A DNA stretch of 64,000 nucleotides from Chamaelirium japonicum (Eukaryota > Streptophyta > Magnoliopsida > Liliales > Melanthiaceae), in contig OX393554.1 of NCBI GenBank assembly GCA_947650365.1, positions 42,170,633-42,234,632 of the forward strand, written 5' to 3'. Under the pieces are notes generated by a model. That model was not told the DNA's origin and searched no databases. It saw only the letters and a program-made list of their open reading frames with translations. This document shows, piece after piece, positions 9,823 through 20,076 of the stretch (positions are counted from its first letter, which is position 1; the number at the start of each line of letters is the position of its first letter). The position numbers were made by a program, and so were the translations under genes.

Positions 9823-11014
9823 TGATGCGATGCGTATGCTCAAATAAGTCCAAGTGCAGAATTTAGAACATTAAACATCAGATTTCAGCATATGTAAACA
9901 AATTTTAGCAATGTTTAGAATCACTATTCAACATTCATTCAATCCCCAATCAGATTTAAGTCAATGAGATCATAAAACTGACAATAAGAACAATAATTTC
10001 AGATTATAAGGACTGAATTTCAGCAATGATAACAATCACTATCTCAAATAATATGCCAATGTCTCAAGAACAAATAAAGATCTAAACGAATAAACCCTAA
10101 CGGATGAGACTCTCGGGAAAACAGAATTTTAGGGTTCCTACAATGAAATCAGCAATAGGGCCGGTTGCAAGAAAGCAGGTTATCACATGAAAATTATCGA
10201 GGATCGATCTCACCGTGCTTTGGTCAATGCCGGCAGCTTTCCGATGCTCCAATGTTGCAGAGGAATGGCGCGGAAGGGGGAGGTGTGGTCCTGAAGACGG
10301 GGTGAAGAAGCCGAGACGATGATCTTGAAGAAGAAGAAACTCCACGTCGATCTTCCGTGAAGCCGAGGATGAATAGCGAGGCGACGGGGTAGAAGCGTGC
10401 GGAAGGAAGTAGACAAGAAGCAGAGAGGATTTCTTCGGAAGGGATAACCGAACAAGCGCACACGCTTCTTCAATCTAGGGTTTCAATTTCAATTTCATCT
10501 CCCTTTGCAATTAGGGTTTTTAGAATAAATAGGGGAACAACTAAAGAAAACAAGAAAGGAAAGAAGAGAGAGGAGGACCGATCAGATAGAGAGAGAGAGA
10601 GAGAACCGCGCGGATGAGAGAGGGTGTCCGCGGGAGAGAGAGAGAGGGGCCGGCCGGTTAGGGATTGTGGGCTAGGGTTTGGGTTTTTGCTCTCCATCGA
10701 ATCTCATCCATTGAGATCTATCCCTAACTTAAAATCCTATGGCTAAAAAGTAAACATAGAAATGAGTCAGTTCGGCATCTGTGGCTCGAACCGGATGCGA
10801 ACATGGCTCGCACCTACCCAAACCAGAAATAAAAACTGAAATAACTAACGATCCGTTGGTCGGATCGAAATAAAGTAAGAACCAAAACTGTGGGGCTTCG
10901 ATGAAGCTTTCCACTGATGCAGACGGATCGACGATCGGGTTCCTGGATCTCCGACGCGGATGAAAATACGCCATCAGCTGTAGAAAAACTGCACGTAGTG
11001 GCTCGTCTGCATCA
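9823..11014 (-). repeat. 5' LTR of gag-only element
   Basis: 1192 bp. Differs from 6648-7840 at about eight substitutions, a 3-bp deletion near 10408 and a 2-bp microsatellite difference near 10590. Confidence 0.95.
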
Positions 11015-11231
11015 GACGACCGGCTGGAGTTGGAGCAGGGAGCAGAGCAGGGACGACCGGCTGGGGGAGCTGGAGCTGGCCGGCTGGAGCTGGAGCAGCT
11101 GGAGCTGGAGCGGCTGGAGCAGGGCAGGCCGGTTGGAGCAGTACGATCTGATCAGGATAAGATCTGGAGACACGGGAGCGAGGAGCCAAGGGAGCGAGGA
11201 GACACCGGTGATCAACCTTGCTCTGATACCA
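11015..11231 (-). repeat. Distal leader and primer-binding site of inner copia
   Basis: Tandem GGAGC(T/A)GGAGC units (11020-11130) continue the leader broken at 6642. The initiator tRNA-Met primer site GCTCTGATACCA is at 11220-11231, next to the 5' LTR. Confidence 0.75.
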
Positions 11232-11390
11232 TGTGACAAACCCTAGAGGAAGAGAGAGAGAGAGAAGGAGAGCTAGGGTTTGGGGAGAGAATGGAATGAA
11301 TCTCTCATTAGGCCAATCGCCAATATAAGGTGAATACATGTGAGTCATATATACCCTAAGTGTATGTATATACACTAATACATCTTAACA
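11232..11390 (-). repeat. 5' LTR of inner copia
   Basis: About 158 bp, from TGTGACAAACCC to CATCTTAACA on plus. It is followed by the GTCTC duplication and then by outer-copia RT sequence. Confidence 0.92.
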
Positions 11391-12857
11391 GTCTCCTCGT
11401 AATCAATCCCATACTCCTGGGAGAAGCCACGAGCAACGAGGCGAGCCTTGTGCCGCTCAATGGATCCGTCAGGTCGAGTCTTGACCTTGAATATCCACTT
11501 GCAGCTAACAGGCACCACCCCGGAGGGACAAGGCACCAAATCCCATGTCTGGGTCCGCTGAAAAGCCTCAAGCTCAACTGACATGGCCTGCCGCCACTCT
11601 GGATGTAAAGCTGCCTCACGGTACGATTGGGGCTCCCGATGGGTGTGTATAGCAGTAAGAAAAGCCTGAAAAGATGGTGAATAGGAGGCACTGGCAGAGT
11701 AGCCAGAGGAGTCAGGAGAGTCAGGGAAAAGCAGAGTAGCCAAACCTGTCAGGAGAGTAGTCATATCTGTCAGGAGGGTGATGTTTGCGCGCTGGGTAGC
11801 GCCGAACAGGAGCAGGATCCACGACCGGGGAGGAGGGGGCAGCAGCATCAGGCGAGGGAGTACCAGTGTGAGCCGACTCTGGAGGAGGAGCCGCAGACCG
11901 ACGAACATATACACGAGTAACAGGTGGTGGTGGAGGTGTCGAGGAAGACGGAGGAGGTGGTGGTGGAGGTGGCGGGGAAGATGGAGAAGGAGTAGGCGTG
12001 GATGGGACAACAGAAAACGGGGGTAGAACAGGGATGTGGAGATGTGAGGAAGGCGAGGAGGGTGACGCAGGAGACAAGGAAAGATCCCGAGACTCAGGTG
12101 AAAAGTACGGGACATCCTCAACAAAGGAAACGTGGCGGGAGACACGGATCCGGCGAGCCAAGGGATCGTAGCACCGATACCCCTTGTGCTCCCGACTGAG
12201 CCCCAAGTGAACACACCTAACAGACCTCGCAGAGAGTTTGGTGCGCTCATGAGGAGGAAGAAGAACGAAGCACGTGCAACCAAACGTGCGAAGAAGAGAG
12301 TAGTCAGGTGGGCTGGAGTGGAGACGCTCATATGGGGTGGCACCGGACAGAGCAGACGACGGTGTGATATTGATGAGGTGGACAGCCGTCATGACAGCTT
12401 CAGCCCAGTAGGAGTGAGGAACAGACGCAGAGAGAAGCAAGGCTCGTGCAGTCTCAAGGACATGACGATGCTTGCATTCGGCAACGCCGTTCTGCTCATG
12501 GGTATGGGGACAGGACTGCTGGTGAAGAGTGCCGTGAGACTGAAGAATCTCACGCATCTCAGAGGAGAGATACTCCTTGGCACAATCAGACCGAAAGGTC
12601 TTGATGCGCCGACCAAACTGAGTGTGTATCATAGTGGTGAATCTTCTAAAGATGTGAGGTACTTCAGATCGATGACGCATAAGATAAACCCAGGTGCACC
12701 GAGAATAGTCATCGATAAAGCACACATAATACATGTAACCTGAGATAGATGCAACAGGAGCATGACCCCAAATGTCCGAATGGACTAAATCAAATAAAGC
12801 ATCAGACTGGGAAACACTAGCAGAGAATGGAAGAGCTAGATGCTTTGCCAGTCTTCA
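11391..12857 (-). pseudogene. Outer copia pol: integrase core to RT N-terminus, frameshifted
   Basis: Two overlapping minus frames carry one damaged coding region. The upper one (11721-12734) has the integrase core (CFIDDYSRCTWVY, then HEQNGVAECKHRH) and the C-terminal GYRCYDP region, then a Pro/Ser/Thr linker. The lower one (reading to 11391) has the RT N-terminus: EWRQAMSVELEAFQRTQTWD, CKWIFKVKTRPDGS, EYGIDYEET. The switch between frames lies near 11720-11760, in a patch of short duplicated GTCAGGAGAG units. An Arg normally in the NGVAERKH motif reads Cys here. A TGA at 12855-12857 ends the upstream frame within the HHCC zinc-binding motif. Confidence 0.9.
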
Positions 12858-14150
12858 ACCCGTACAAACAGAGAGGGGGGAGAAAGACGCTCGACCCAAA
12901 GCGCCCGAACGGAATACGCTTTTGAGTCGATCACTCGATATATGACCTAACCTTCTGTGCCACAGGTCGGCATCAGAGGTGACAGACATGACAGACGCAA
13001 CAGGAACGGAAGACACATGTAGATGGTTCAACTGGTAAAGTCCTCCTGCTCTACGGCCCTGCCTAATCCTCTGACCCGTCCGCGAATCCTGCACAACACA
13101 AACAGAAGGGGTAAAGGTGACAGTCAGGCCAGAGTCGCAAAGAGAACTGATAGAGATTAGCTTAATATTAAGACGGGGGGCATGATGGACATGAGGTAGG
13201 GTCAGGCGACCAGAAGGGTCAGAGGTGGTAGTGATGGAGCCACATTGCGGAATAGGGACGAGAGTCCCATCCGCAGTGCGAACCTCCTGGTGGGTGGTAG
13301 TGGGAAAACAGTCCGTGAGGATAGTGGAGTCAAAGGTAAGGTGACAGGAGGCACCCGAATCGAAGATCCATGGAGCAGTAGTACCAGAGGTGGCAGACAA
13401 GCCATGCGCAGTCGCGGAGCCGGTGGAGGCTAGGTGGCGAAGAAGGAGCTCCTCGAGGCGCTGAAGACGGTCCGGCTCAGGCTGAGAAGGTGCTGTGGTA
13501 GCAGTGGGGAGCGTCGAGGCCTCTACAGTAGCCACTGTACCACCAAAGTAGCGGAAGGAAGACGAACCACGTCCACGGCTCCGTCCACCTCGACCGCCGC
13601 ATCGATCATCGCGGTAAGTCGAAGCCCAGCGTGGGGCTCTCTCATCCGGACCCCAGCGGGGGTTGCGTGGAGGACATGTAGGGCATTCGCGCTTCATGTG
13701 GCCGGGCTCCTTGCAGTAGTGACAGAAGACAGCCTCATCGGAGAACCCGGCTGCCAGGACAGTGTCGGAGCTAGGAGCAAGTAGAGGAGGACGAGCGCCC
13801 TGAGTCTGAAGGCGGGTCTCCTCGTCGACCAAGGCGAGTAGAGCATCCTCTAGCCGAGGGAGTGGCTCACGGTGCAGGAGCTCGGCAGCGATGAGAGCAA
13901 AGTCAGGCCGAAGTGCTGCCAGGAACTGGTGCAGGTGGCCCTCATCGAGGTAGCGCTGGAAATCCCGGGAGCGGGGGCAGGCACACCGCTCCGGGATCGG
14001 TGAGTCCAACTCATGCCAGTATGCACTCATCTGACTGAAGAAGTCCTGAATGGTGCGCTCCCCCTGACGTGCAGACTGTGAGTCACAGATGAGCTGATGC
14101 CGGCGTGCGCCTCCGCGCGGGAGAAAACGGTCCCGGAGATACTCCCACAT
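12855..14150 (-). pseudogene. Outer copia gag, protease and integrase N-terminus
   Basis: An open frame of 431 residues from an internal Met. It shows the capsid region (DRFLPRGGARRHQLICDSQS, QDFFSQMSAYWHELD), a CCHC zinc knuckle (CHYCKEPGHMKREC), the protease active site (WIFDSGASCHLTFD), and the start of the integrase zinc domain (DADLWHRRLGHISS). The frame stops at 12855-12857, where the last Cys of the HHCC motif is expected. Its upstream part (14151-14473) reads on in this frame but contains a stop near 14415. The likely initiator Met at 14473 is in another frame. Confidence 0.9.
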
Positions 14151-14473
14151 CGCGCGCGCTGTCGGAAGGCGGCCGATGGGAGCAAGGAGCGGACGAGCAA
14201 CAGAGTCCAGAAGGTACGCCCGGATGGCCTGATCGTGGCGGCGCCACGTAAGAGCAACAACCGTGATTGCCGTGGTAGCAGTCGCAGCAGAAGACGCGGC
14301 ACTGCTGGTGACAGAGGAGGAACTGGAGTTGTCAGTGGGAGGAGGGTCATCGCCGGTGATGTGACCCCACAGATCACGACTGGAGAGCGCGGCCTCGACG
14401 GTGAGTGACCAATCAGGCTAGTCTTTAGCGGTGGAGAGATCGCAACGACGGACGGTACGGCAGGAGAAGCCAT
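14151..14473 (-). pseudogene. Outer copia gag N-terminus, disrupted
   Basis: The minus frame from the Met at 14473 (MASPAVPSVVAISPPLKT) is out of phase with the downstream gag frame. The downstream frame, extended upstream, reads PDWSLTVEAALSSRDLWGHI after an in-frame stop. One frameshift or nonsense change separates start from body. Confidence 0.7.
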
Positions 14474-15003
14474 GGAGAAGGCTCAACAGAGGGGCCGGGT
14501 GAGCTGAGGGAAGGGGTGAGAGGGTCGGTCGAGTGGAGGAAGGGAGGTCGAGGGGTGGAGAAAGGTGGGCCGGGGCTGTTGTGTGGAGGAAGGGGGGTCG
14601 TGAGGTAGAGGAGGGGGTGCCGGGGCTGTCGGACGGGAGGTCGGGAGGTGGAGTAGGGTGGGCCGGGGCTGTTGGGTGAAGGAAGGGGGGTCGGGGGGTG
14701 GAGAGGGGGGTCGGGAGGCTGTCGGGCGGCGGAAGGGGGGGGATTCGGGGGGCTGTCGGGCGGTGTAGGGGAGTCGGGCGGCGGAGGAGTGTCGGGGGCC
14801 GGGGCTGTCGGGCGGCAGATAGGGGAGGGGGCCGGTCGGTGTGGCGGAAGGGGGGGCCGGTGCAGTCGGGCGGCGGAAAGGGGGGCCGGGCGGGGTGGTC
14901 AGGTAGAGGAGAGGGGCCGGACGGGTGGGGAGAGACCGGAGGAGAGGTGTTGCCGGAGGGAGAAGACCGTCGTCGTCGTCGCCGCGCGTCGGAGAACCCT
15001 AGA
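14474..15003 (-). repeat. G-rich leader of outer copia
   Basis: Imperfect tandem repeats built on GGGCCGGGGCTGT(T/C)GGG, GTCGGGCGGCGGA and GGAAGGGGGG lie between gag and the primer site. Open frames here come from base composition. This is the 5' untranslated leader by position. The same kind of leader repeat, with a different unit, occurs in the inner copia. Confidence 0.6.
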
Positions 15004-15156
15004 GCTCTGATACCATGTTAGGAGATGACGGCTAGGGTTTGGAGAGGAAAGCAATGCTCTCTATTGAGGGACTCAAGCACATGTATATGTACAAGTATGA
15101 CCATACAACCCGACCCGACTGTACATGTAAAACCGACCCATCTATATACATTAACA
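15004..15156 (-). repeat. Primer-binding site and 5' LTR of outer copia
   Basis: The primer site GCTCTGATACCA at 15004-15015 directly abuts the 141-bp LTR at 15016-15156. The duplicated AGAGG follows at 15157-15161. Confidence 0.92.
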
Positions 15157-15254
15157 AGAGGATATAAGTTAAAGCCAAATCTTAATCACAACCGTCCATT
15201 ACACCAAGCCCCAAACAAATCATCCAACTCATGCCCGATCGCATGCAAACAACG

Positions 15255-15428
15255 GATGTGCCGTGTCCCAGCCGTGTCTTGGCCGTGTCCTAGCCGTGTC
15301 CCAGCCGTGTCCGGCAGTGTCCTTGACAAAAAAAAAAACAGGACACTTCGGAGCCGTGTCCGACACGTGTCCGGGCCGTGTCCGTGTCCGACACGGACAC
15401 GGGGCCCTCTAAGAAGTGTCCGTGTTTC
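15255..15428. repeat. GTGTCC-rich direct and inverted repeat
   Basis: About a dozen (C)CGTGTCC units in direct array (15259-15325), an A-run, then CCGACACGTGTCCGGGCC and GTCCGACACGGACAC, which are near-palindromes (15351-15405). No gene is seen between 15157 and 15533. Likely part of an unclassified mobile element. Confidence 0.45.
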
Positions 15429-15533
15429 ATAGCTATTTACTTACCTTATTCTCATGTATTTGAGTTTGTTGGATACGTGAAACATGTGGCCTAATTAGAA
15501 CATGTCTATTTGGTTATTGGCTCCCAATTATTA

Positions 15534-16700
15534 ATTTTTTTTGAGGAAACTTCTATCCGAGGAGGAGAGGATAGGGTTAAGTCTTACCCCAAGCTAATAT
15601 TTATAAAGATAAAGGTAGAAAATAAAACGAGGTTAAACATGGCTAATCCTCATCTCAAGCTTGGGTGGAAACCCCAAGGCCCAACTCTTAACAACCTCTA
15701 AGTCTCATCAGCCGATGACTATTTGTTCTTGAAGATGCGTGCATTGCACTATTTCCAAATCCTCCAGTAGGCATGTATAACCTGAAAGTTCCATGCTGGC
15801 CTCGTGTACCTCTTGATCCTCTTGTTCCGCAAGGGATCGAGTGGAGCCCGGGTGGCCCTTCACCCATAAGTCCATAACTTGGTCTTCAGGAATCTCCATA
15901 TGGACTTGGAGTAGGAGCAGTGCAACATGAGATGATTGATATCTTTCCTACCTCCCTCGCATAGGGCACATGAGGCTTCTGTAACCCCCGGATGTTTGTC
16001 ATTGGAGATGGACCTTAGTAAGAAGTCTATCTCTGAGACCCAACCACATGAAAATTCTACATTTCAGGGGAGCTTGGGTCTTCCAGAGGTGAGAGGTTGA
16101 CCTACATACTGTCCCTCCTCGATTGATGAAGTGATAGAAAGAGCTGACCTTGAGGTAGACGAACTCAGCATCCAGGATGAGGAGTCACAGGGAATTGAGA
16201 CCAAGAAAGCCTCAAGGAGGGAGTGCATCTATTGGAGTTGAGGAGTAGGTGGTCTAGGATGGCTCATTGGAATTTAATTGACCAAGAAGCACCCCCGAGG
16301 AGGATAGGACCTGTGAACGGACCGAGGCATTTTGATCCTAGACTATCTAGAATAAACCATAGAATAGTGTGGCAAGACTGATGTCTCTGACCCATTGATC
16401 CATCCATAATTTAATGTTTTTGCCATCACCCAATATAAGACGGGCACCATATCTAAAAGGTGCTGCAATGCATCAGATTTCCTTCCAGAACGGAAACATC
16501 TTGCCCAGTCTCTGGCTGCGTACTTGCAAGGGTGAGAACCTCTTGAAGTATCTATCTTTGATCACGTAGGACTAAATATTGTCCTGCTCCTTTTGCAACC
16601 TCCACCATTATTTTCCAAACAAGGATTTGTTGAAATGCTTCAAACTCAGGACCCCTAGGGCCGCAATATCATAAATGGGTCCAAAAGATGTATCATTTTA
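15534..16700 (-). pseudogene. LINE (non-LTR retrotransposon) relic, RT C-terminal zinc domain
   Basis: On minus, the region around 15940-15990 reads CALCEGGRKDINHLMLHCS, the CxxC...H...C pattern of the plant LINE zf-RVT domain. Further upstream, near 16360-16470, ILGDGKNIKLWMDQWV matches the conserved segment before it. Stops and shifts interrupt the frame throughout. A short T run at 15534-15541 (plus) may be the remains of the poly(A) tail, which would put the element's 3' end there. Its 5' part and RT core are absent or unrecognisable. No target-site duplication was found. Confidence 0.65.
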
Positions 16701-17640
16701 AGATTACAGTCAAAGCTCAACCTGGTGTACATATTGGTTCATGCACATTTTCACAAGTACAAAAATTGCACGCCAACCCTCATTAGACGTATGTCAAACA
16801 TTTCAACACACTAGAAACCAAAGACCAACAATCCGAAAGCAAGCAAAATAACTAAACACATAGAAATCGACCACGCCCATTAATATTCTCTTAAAACCAC
16901 CTTCCGAGAAGATGAATGATCTTGACATTTGCTCTTGGAAATAGCTCGGGTGTTAATCATCTCAATCTCGCGCAGTACTGCACCTTTGACATGAGTAGCA
17001 ATGCCACTTGACTCTAGGAAAATTGAAATCAGTCGTGGAAAGGGGAATGCTCCTTTCTTCTGATAATGAGTAGCCATGTATATCACTTGAACTATCAAAG
17101 AACCTGCATCCATCGGTGCACCAGTGGAATTATCATTATAAAAAATTAGAACATTCTAAGTGCTATGTGTCATGAAATCTCTATATGTCATAGCGTAATC
17201 CCTAGGATGTTGTCATAGGAACCCATGTTCCGGAACCCATGTTCCATATATATATATATTGTGTATATATAGTGATTTCAAGTGTAGCGTCGATGCATCA
17301 TCATCTTGTCCACAACAACAAGAGGTGGCCTTGGCCTCCAACGACTCGCGGGGAGTGATTGAACCGTTGCGACGGGTCAACTCAATGACAGCTAATGATT
17401 TTCTTCACCGCTGTGCTGAGTCCCGCATCCCTTCGTTTCCCATGTCGTGACGCGTCGCTCATGTCACGAACACGAATGCTGCTCGTCGCGCACTACGGTT
17501 GTGTCTCAACAGTTAACCCACTTTTTCTCTCTCGGGAGGTCGTAGGATATCCCGAGTTTGTCTTATGCCGTGTGGCATATAAATAACGTGGTGTTCTTGT
17601 GGGCAAAAACAAGGTTCGGTCTTTGACGAGGAAAATAATC
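16701..17640. other. Intergenic or promoter-side region of the SET gene
   Basis: No conserved coding sequence seen. A short TA run lies at 17245-17270. The core promoter could not be placed with confidence. Confidence 0.3.
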
Positions 17641-17723
17641 TTTGCGTTCCTGTGGTCGCCAGGCTTCGAACTGTGGTCCCTCTGGTGCAATAGCACTTAC
17701 AGGCGCCTAGCTCTAACTGGACA

Positions 17724-17864
17724 GGTATGATGTCCCTTTCGAAAAAAGAAAAGCAAAACGATAGTCTGTAGAGCTTACAAGAATAGTGGGTCTTGTTTTT
17801 TCTTATTGTATTTATTATTTGGATTTTGGAAGGTAATAATTTGTAACATTCACTGTTGCTCCAG
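17724..17864 (+). other. Probable 5'-UTR intron of the SET gene
   Basis: A donor-like GACAG|GTATGA at 17723/17724 and an acceptor GCTCCAG|GTT at 17864/17865 lie just before the ATG at 17868. The intron would be 141 bp with a T-rich 3' part. This is inferred only from the splice signals. Confidence 0.45.
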
Positions 17865-17867
17865 GTT

Positions 17868-20076
17868 ATGGCTTCAGATCATGACGGTGGATGGGACTGG
17901 TCAGATGGTACCTTGTCAGAAGGCGGGTTGGTCAGATCCAAGTTTAGTAATTTCCCAACATCTTCTCAGAATCCTGCGCCAATTAATTCCAACAAGGCAT
18001 TTGGTGGATTAGGGCGATTTGAAGAACCTCCGAATCAATTTGTCTTTGCTAATCACACTTACAATGGGCTGGGGGGGAAAACTGCCTCGGAAAAATCAGC
18101 CAACAGGGACGCTGATAATGCACACCAGAGGAATGGCTTAATGAGATATGATCGTTTTGCCAAGAGCTTTGCTTCTTCCATACAAACTCCCGTGTCTGTT
18201 CTACCTAAGAACGATACAGTGCAGGTAGTGAAGGAAAGTCCTGTTTGTATCAGTTTTCAAGGGGCACATTCGACTTTGAATAAGGGAAAACAAAATGCTA
18301 GGCCTCAGTTTGTTTCTAATAATGCCAATTACATGGGTGAAATTGGAAATCTACCCATATCCTTTCCACGGTCAGGGACGAGGAAAATTTCCAGTTTTAA
18401 TCGTGATATCAGCAAGGGAAACTTTCCAAGTGAAGCACTTGTAGTGGATCAGGATAGTACTTCAAATATTGAATTGAGGCTTGGACATCCATCTCAGAAT
18501 AACCATCTTTCAGTAAGCTCTTTTCCAAAAGCCCTGCATCCTCTTCAATTTGGGGCAATGTGTAATTTGCAGAATCCACAACTACATCAGCCACTAACAC
18601 AGAGAAGTAAGTTTTCTGGCGGATGCTGATTTGTCTTTTCCGCAAATTCGTATATTTACCCTTGATTGGTTTGCATTTTCACTAGACCTGTTTGTTAGTC
18701 TTACTATGTAGATGGTGATCTCATCATGTTTGATGCAGCTGATTATCCGAAAGAAGCAAAGAGACCCATGTCCAATTCACAGCGCACGCCGTCAGAAGTA
18801 GCATCTTTTAATACAAGAAAATTTCAACATTCAGTTGGAAGCAATTCTTTTAAAAGTTCGGAATCAGAAGATCCTATGTGTGATGCAACTAAAAATTCAC
18901 TAATATCATTCCTTTCGCATCTTAGTACTGAAGGGAACAAACCATCTAAATCTACTGATGATATTGGTAACTACAACGATTATCATATGACTAGAGTACT
19001 TGACATTGACTCTCTTTATGCTAAATCCAACCTTTCAGATTTTATGAGGGAAACAACTGATGGAATTGAAAGGAAATCCAATACAAATAGATCTGATGTT
19101 CACAATAATATAGCTCAAGGAAAGGAACTGAGGGTGTCTGATAATGATTCCTATAGCATGCTGAAGTCCAACTATTTGGTCCACAATAAACAGACACCTG
19201 ATACCAAAGTTCTTGCTTCAGACCGTTGTATTCACAATAGTTCAGTGGATGATGAACATTCTAAGTTAATTTTCAATCAGCCATCTGGCATGCTGAATAC
19301 TGTATCTGACGCTAGGACCTCCAACCAATGTGTAGAAGTCTCTTTCCTTGGAAATAGGGACCATAATGCTCATGCTATTCATCGATCTACAGGGCTAGTT
19401 TCTAATGGAACTACAAGACCGGGTTCTCTTAACTCAGAAACACCAATGACTCTCTCTTTAACTAACTCGATATATATGTCAGAACAAGCTTCTGCTTCTT
19501 CAAATAAGAAAAAACCTGATAGACACAATAATTTAAGTAATGAAAGCTTGAGACCTCTCTCTCTGAGGAGCTTGGCTGAGTTGTCGAAGCCAGAGCAGTC
19601 CTCTTCCTCCCTTGAAGCGAGCCACCAACGAAGAAGATTATGCTGTCTTTCAGATGTTGAATCACATAAGAATGGCTGTCAAAATGATCTGATGACACCT
19701 GAAGAGCTAAGAGAAGGACCTTGTTGTATCATTCATCAAGATGCATCCAAAATCGCTGTTAGATCATCACATTCGTTCTCAAACTGTTGTTCTGATGGTG
19801 ATATTCAGATGTTAGCCGTCAAGCACGGTAATACAGGTAAGAATCTTATTCCTTAGTCAACAATGTCCTTACAGATATACCTTCCTTTTCAATGATTAGT
19901 CTGTTATATGCTTTTATAGGCATGGCATATTTTTGTTATGGCCCTGTTTCTGTAGGTCCGTACAAATGCTGCAATTGCACAACTTCACCACAAAGAATTT
20001 CATTACGTTCAAAAGAACATGATATTCAGTTTTCTACGGGTCATATATGTCGTGCTCATGAACAACCTTGTTTGAG
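17868..20076 (+). CDS. SET gene exons 1-3: unstructured N-terminal region
   Basis: Exon 1 (17868-18606) starts at [18 protein letters not shown]; a TTG four codons earlier lies across the predicted acceptor and is not a start. Exon 2 (18739-19836) is a low-complexity Ser/Asn-rich stretch of 366 codons. Exon 3 (19956-20076) encodes a small Cys cluster, [11 protein letters not shown], of unknown role. The introns between them are 132 and 119 bp. Splices are phase 1, phase 1 and then phase 2. Confidence 0.85.

Larger units (their letters stand above)
6648..11014 (-). mobile_element. Innermost non-autonomous LTR retrotransposon (gag only)
   Basis: A 4.4 kb element read on minus. LTRs lie at 6648-7840 (1193 bp) and 9823-11014 (1192 bp), beginning TGATGC and ending GCATCA. 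The target-site duplication GACGA is at 6643-6647 and 11015-11019. An initiator tRNA-Met primer-binding site is at 9808-9819, three bases from the right LTR. A purine-rich tract (GGGGGACT on minus) precedes the left LTR. The interior, about 2 kb, carries one Ty3/gypsy-type Gag frame. No protease, RT, integrase or RNase H motif was seen in any frame, so it would depend on proteins from another element. The LTRs differ by about eight substitutions and two small indels, indicating a recent insertion. Confidence 0.95.
1829..11390 (-). mobile_element. Inner Ty1/copia LTR retrotransposon, inserted in the outer one
   Basis: This is a second minus-strand copia element. LTRs lie at 1829-2030 and about 11232-11390 and share GACAAACCCTAGAGG and GTGAATACATGTGAGTCAT. 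The target-site duplication GTCTC lies at 1824-1828 and 11391-11395. The initiator tRNA-Met primer-binding site is at 11220-11231 beside the right LTR, and the polypurine tract (CCCCCTCTC on plus) is at 2031-2039. The internal region carries gag, protease, integrase, RT and RNase H with two frameshifts and one nonsense codon. Its GC-rich 5' leader was split by the third element at 6648-11014. Apart from microsatellite length, the LTRs differ at about three bases. Confidence 0.94.
391..15156 (-). mobile_element. Outer Ty1/copia LTR retrotransposon, split by a nested insertion
   Basis: This is a full-length but defective Ty1/copia element read on the minus strand. It is bounded by two 141-bp LTRs (391-531 and 15016-15156) that end TGTTA...TAACA. 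A 5-bp target-site duplication, AGAGG, lies at 386-390 and 15157-15161. A primer-binding site matching initiator tRNA-Met (TGGTATCAGAGC on the minus strand) abuts the right LTR at 15004-15015. A polypurine tract (CTCCCCCTC on plus) abuts the left LTR at 532-540. Its reverse transcriptase is cut by a second element at 1829-11390. Its own sequence is therefore about 5.2 kb, normal for copia. The LTRs differ at about four positions, making it the oldest of the three nested elements. Confidence 0.95.

Noticed and set aside
14672-15021. Two overlapping Gly-rich plus-strand ORFs
   Set aside because: They lie in the G-rich tandem leader of the outer copia, antisense to the element, and reflect composition.
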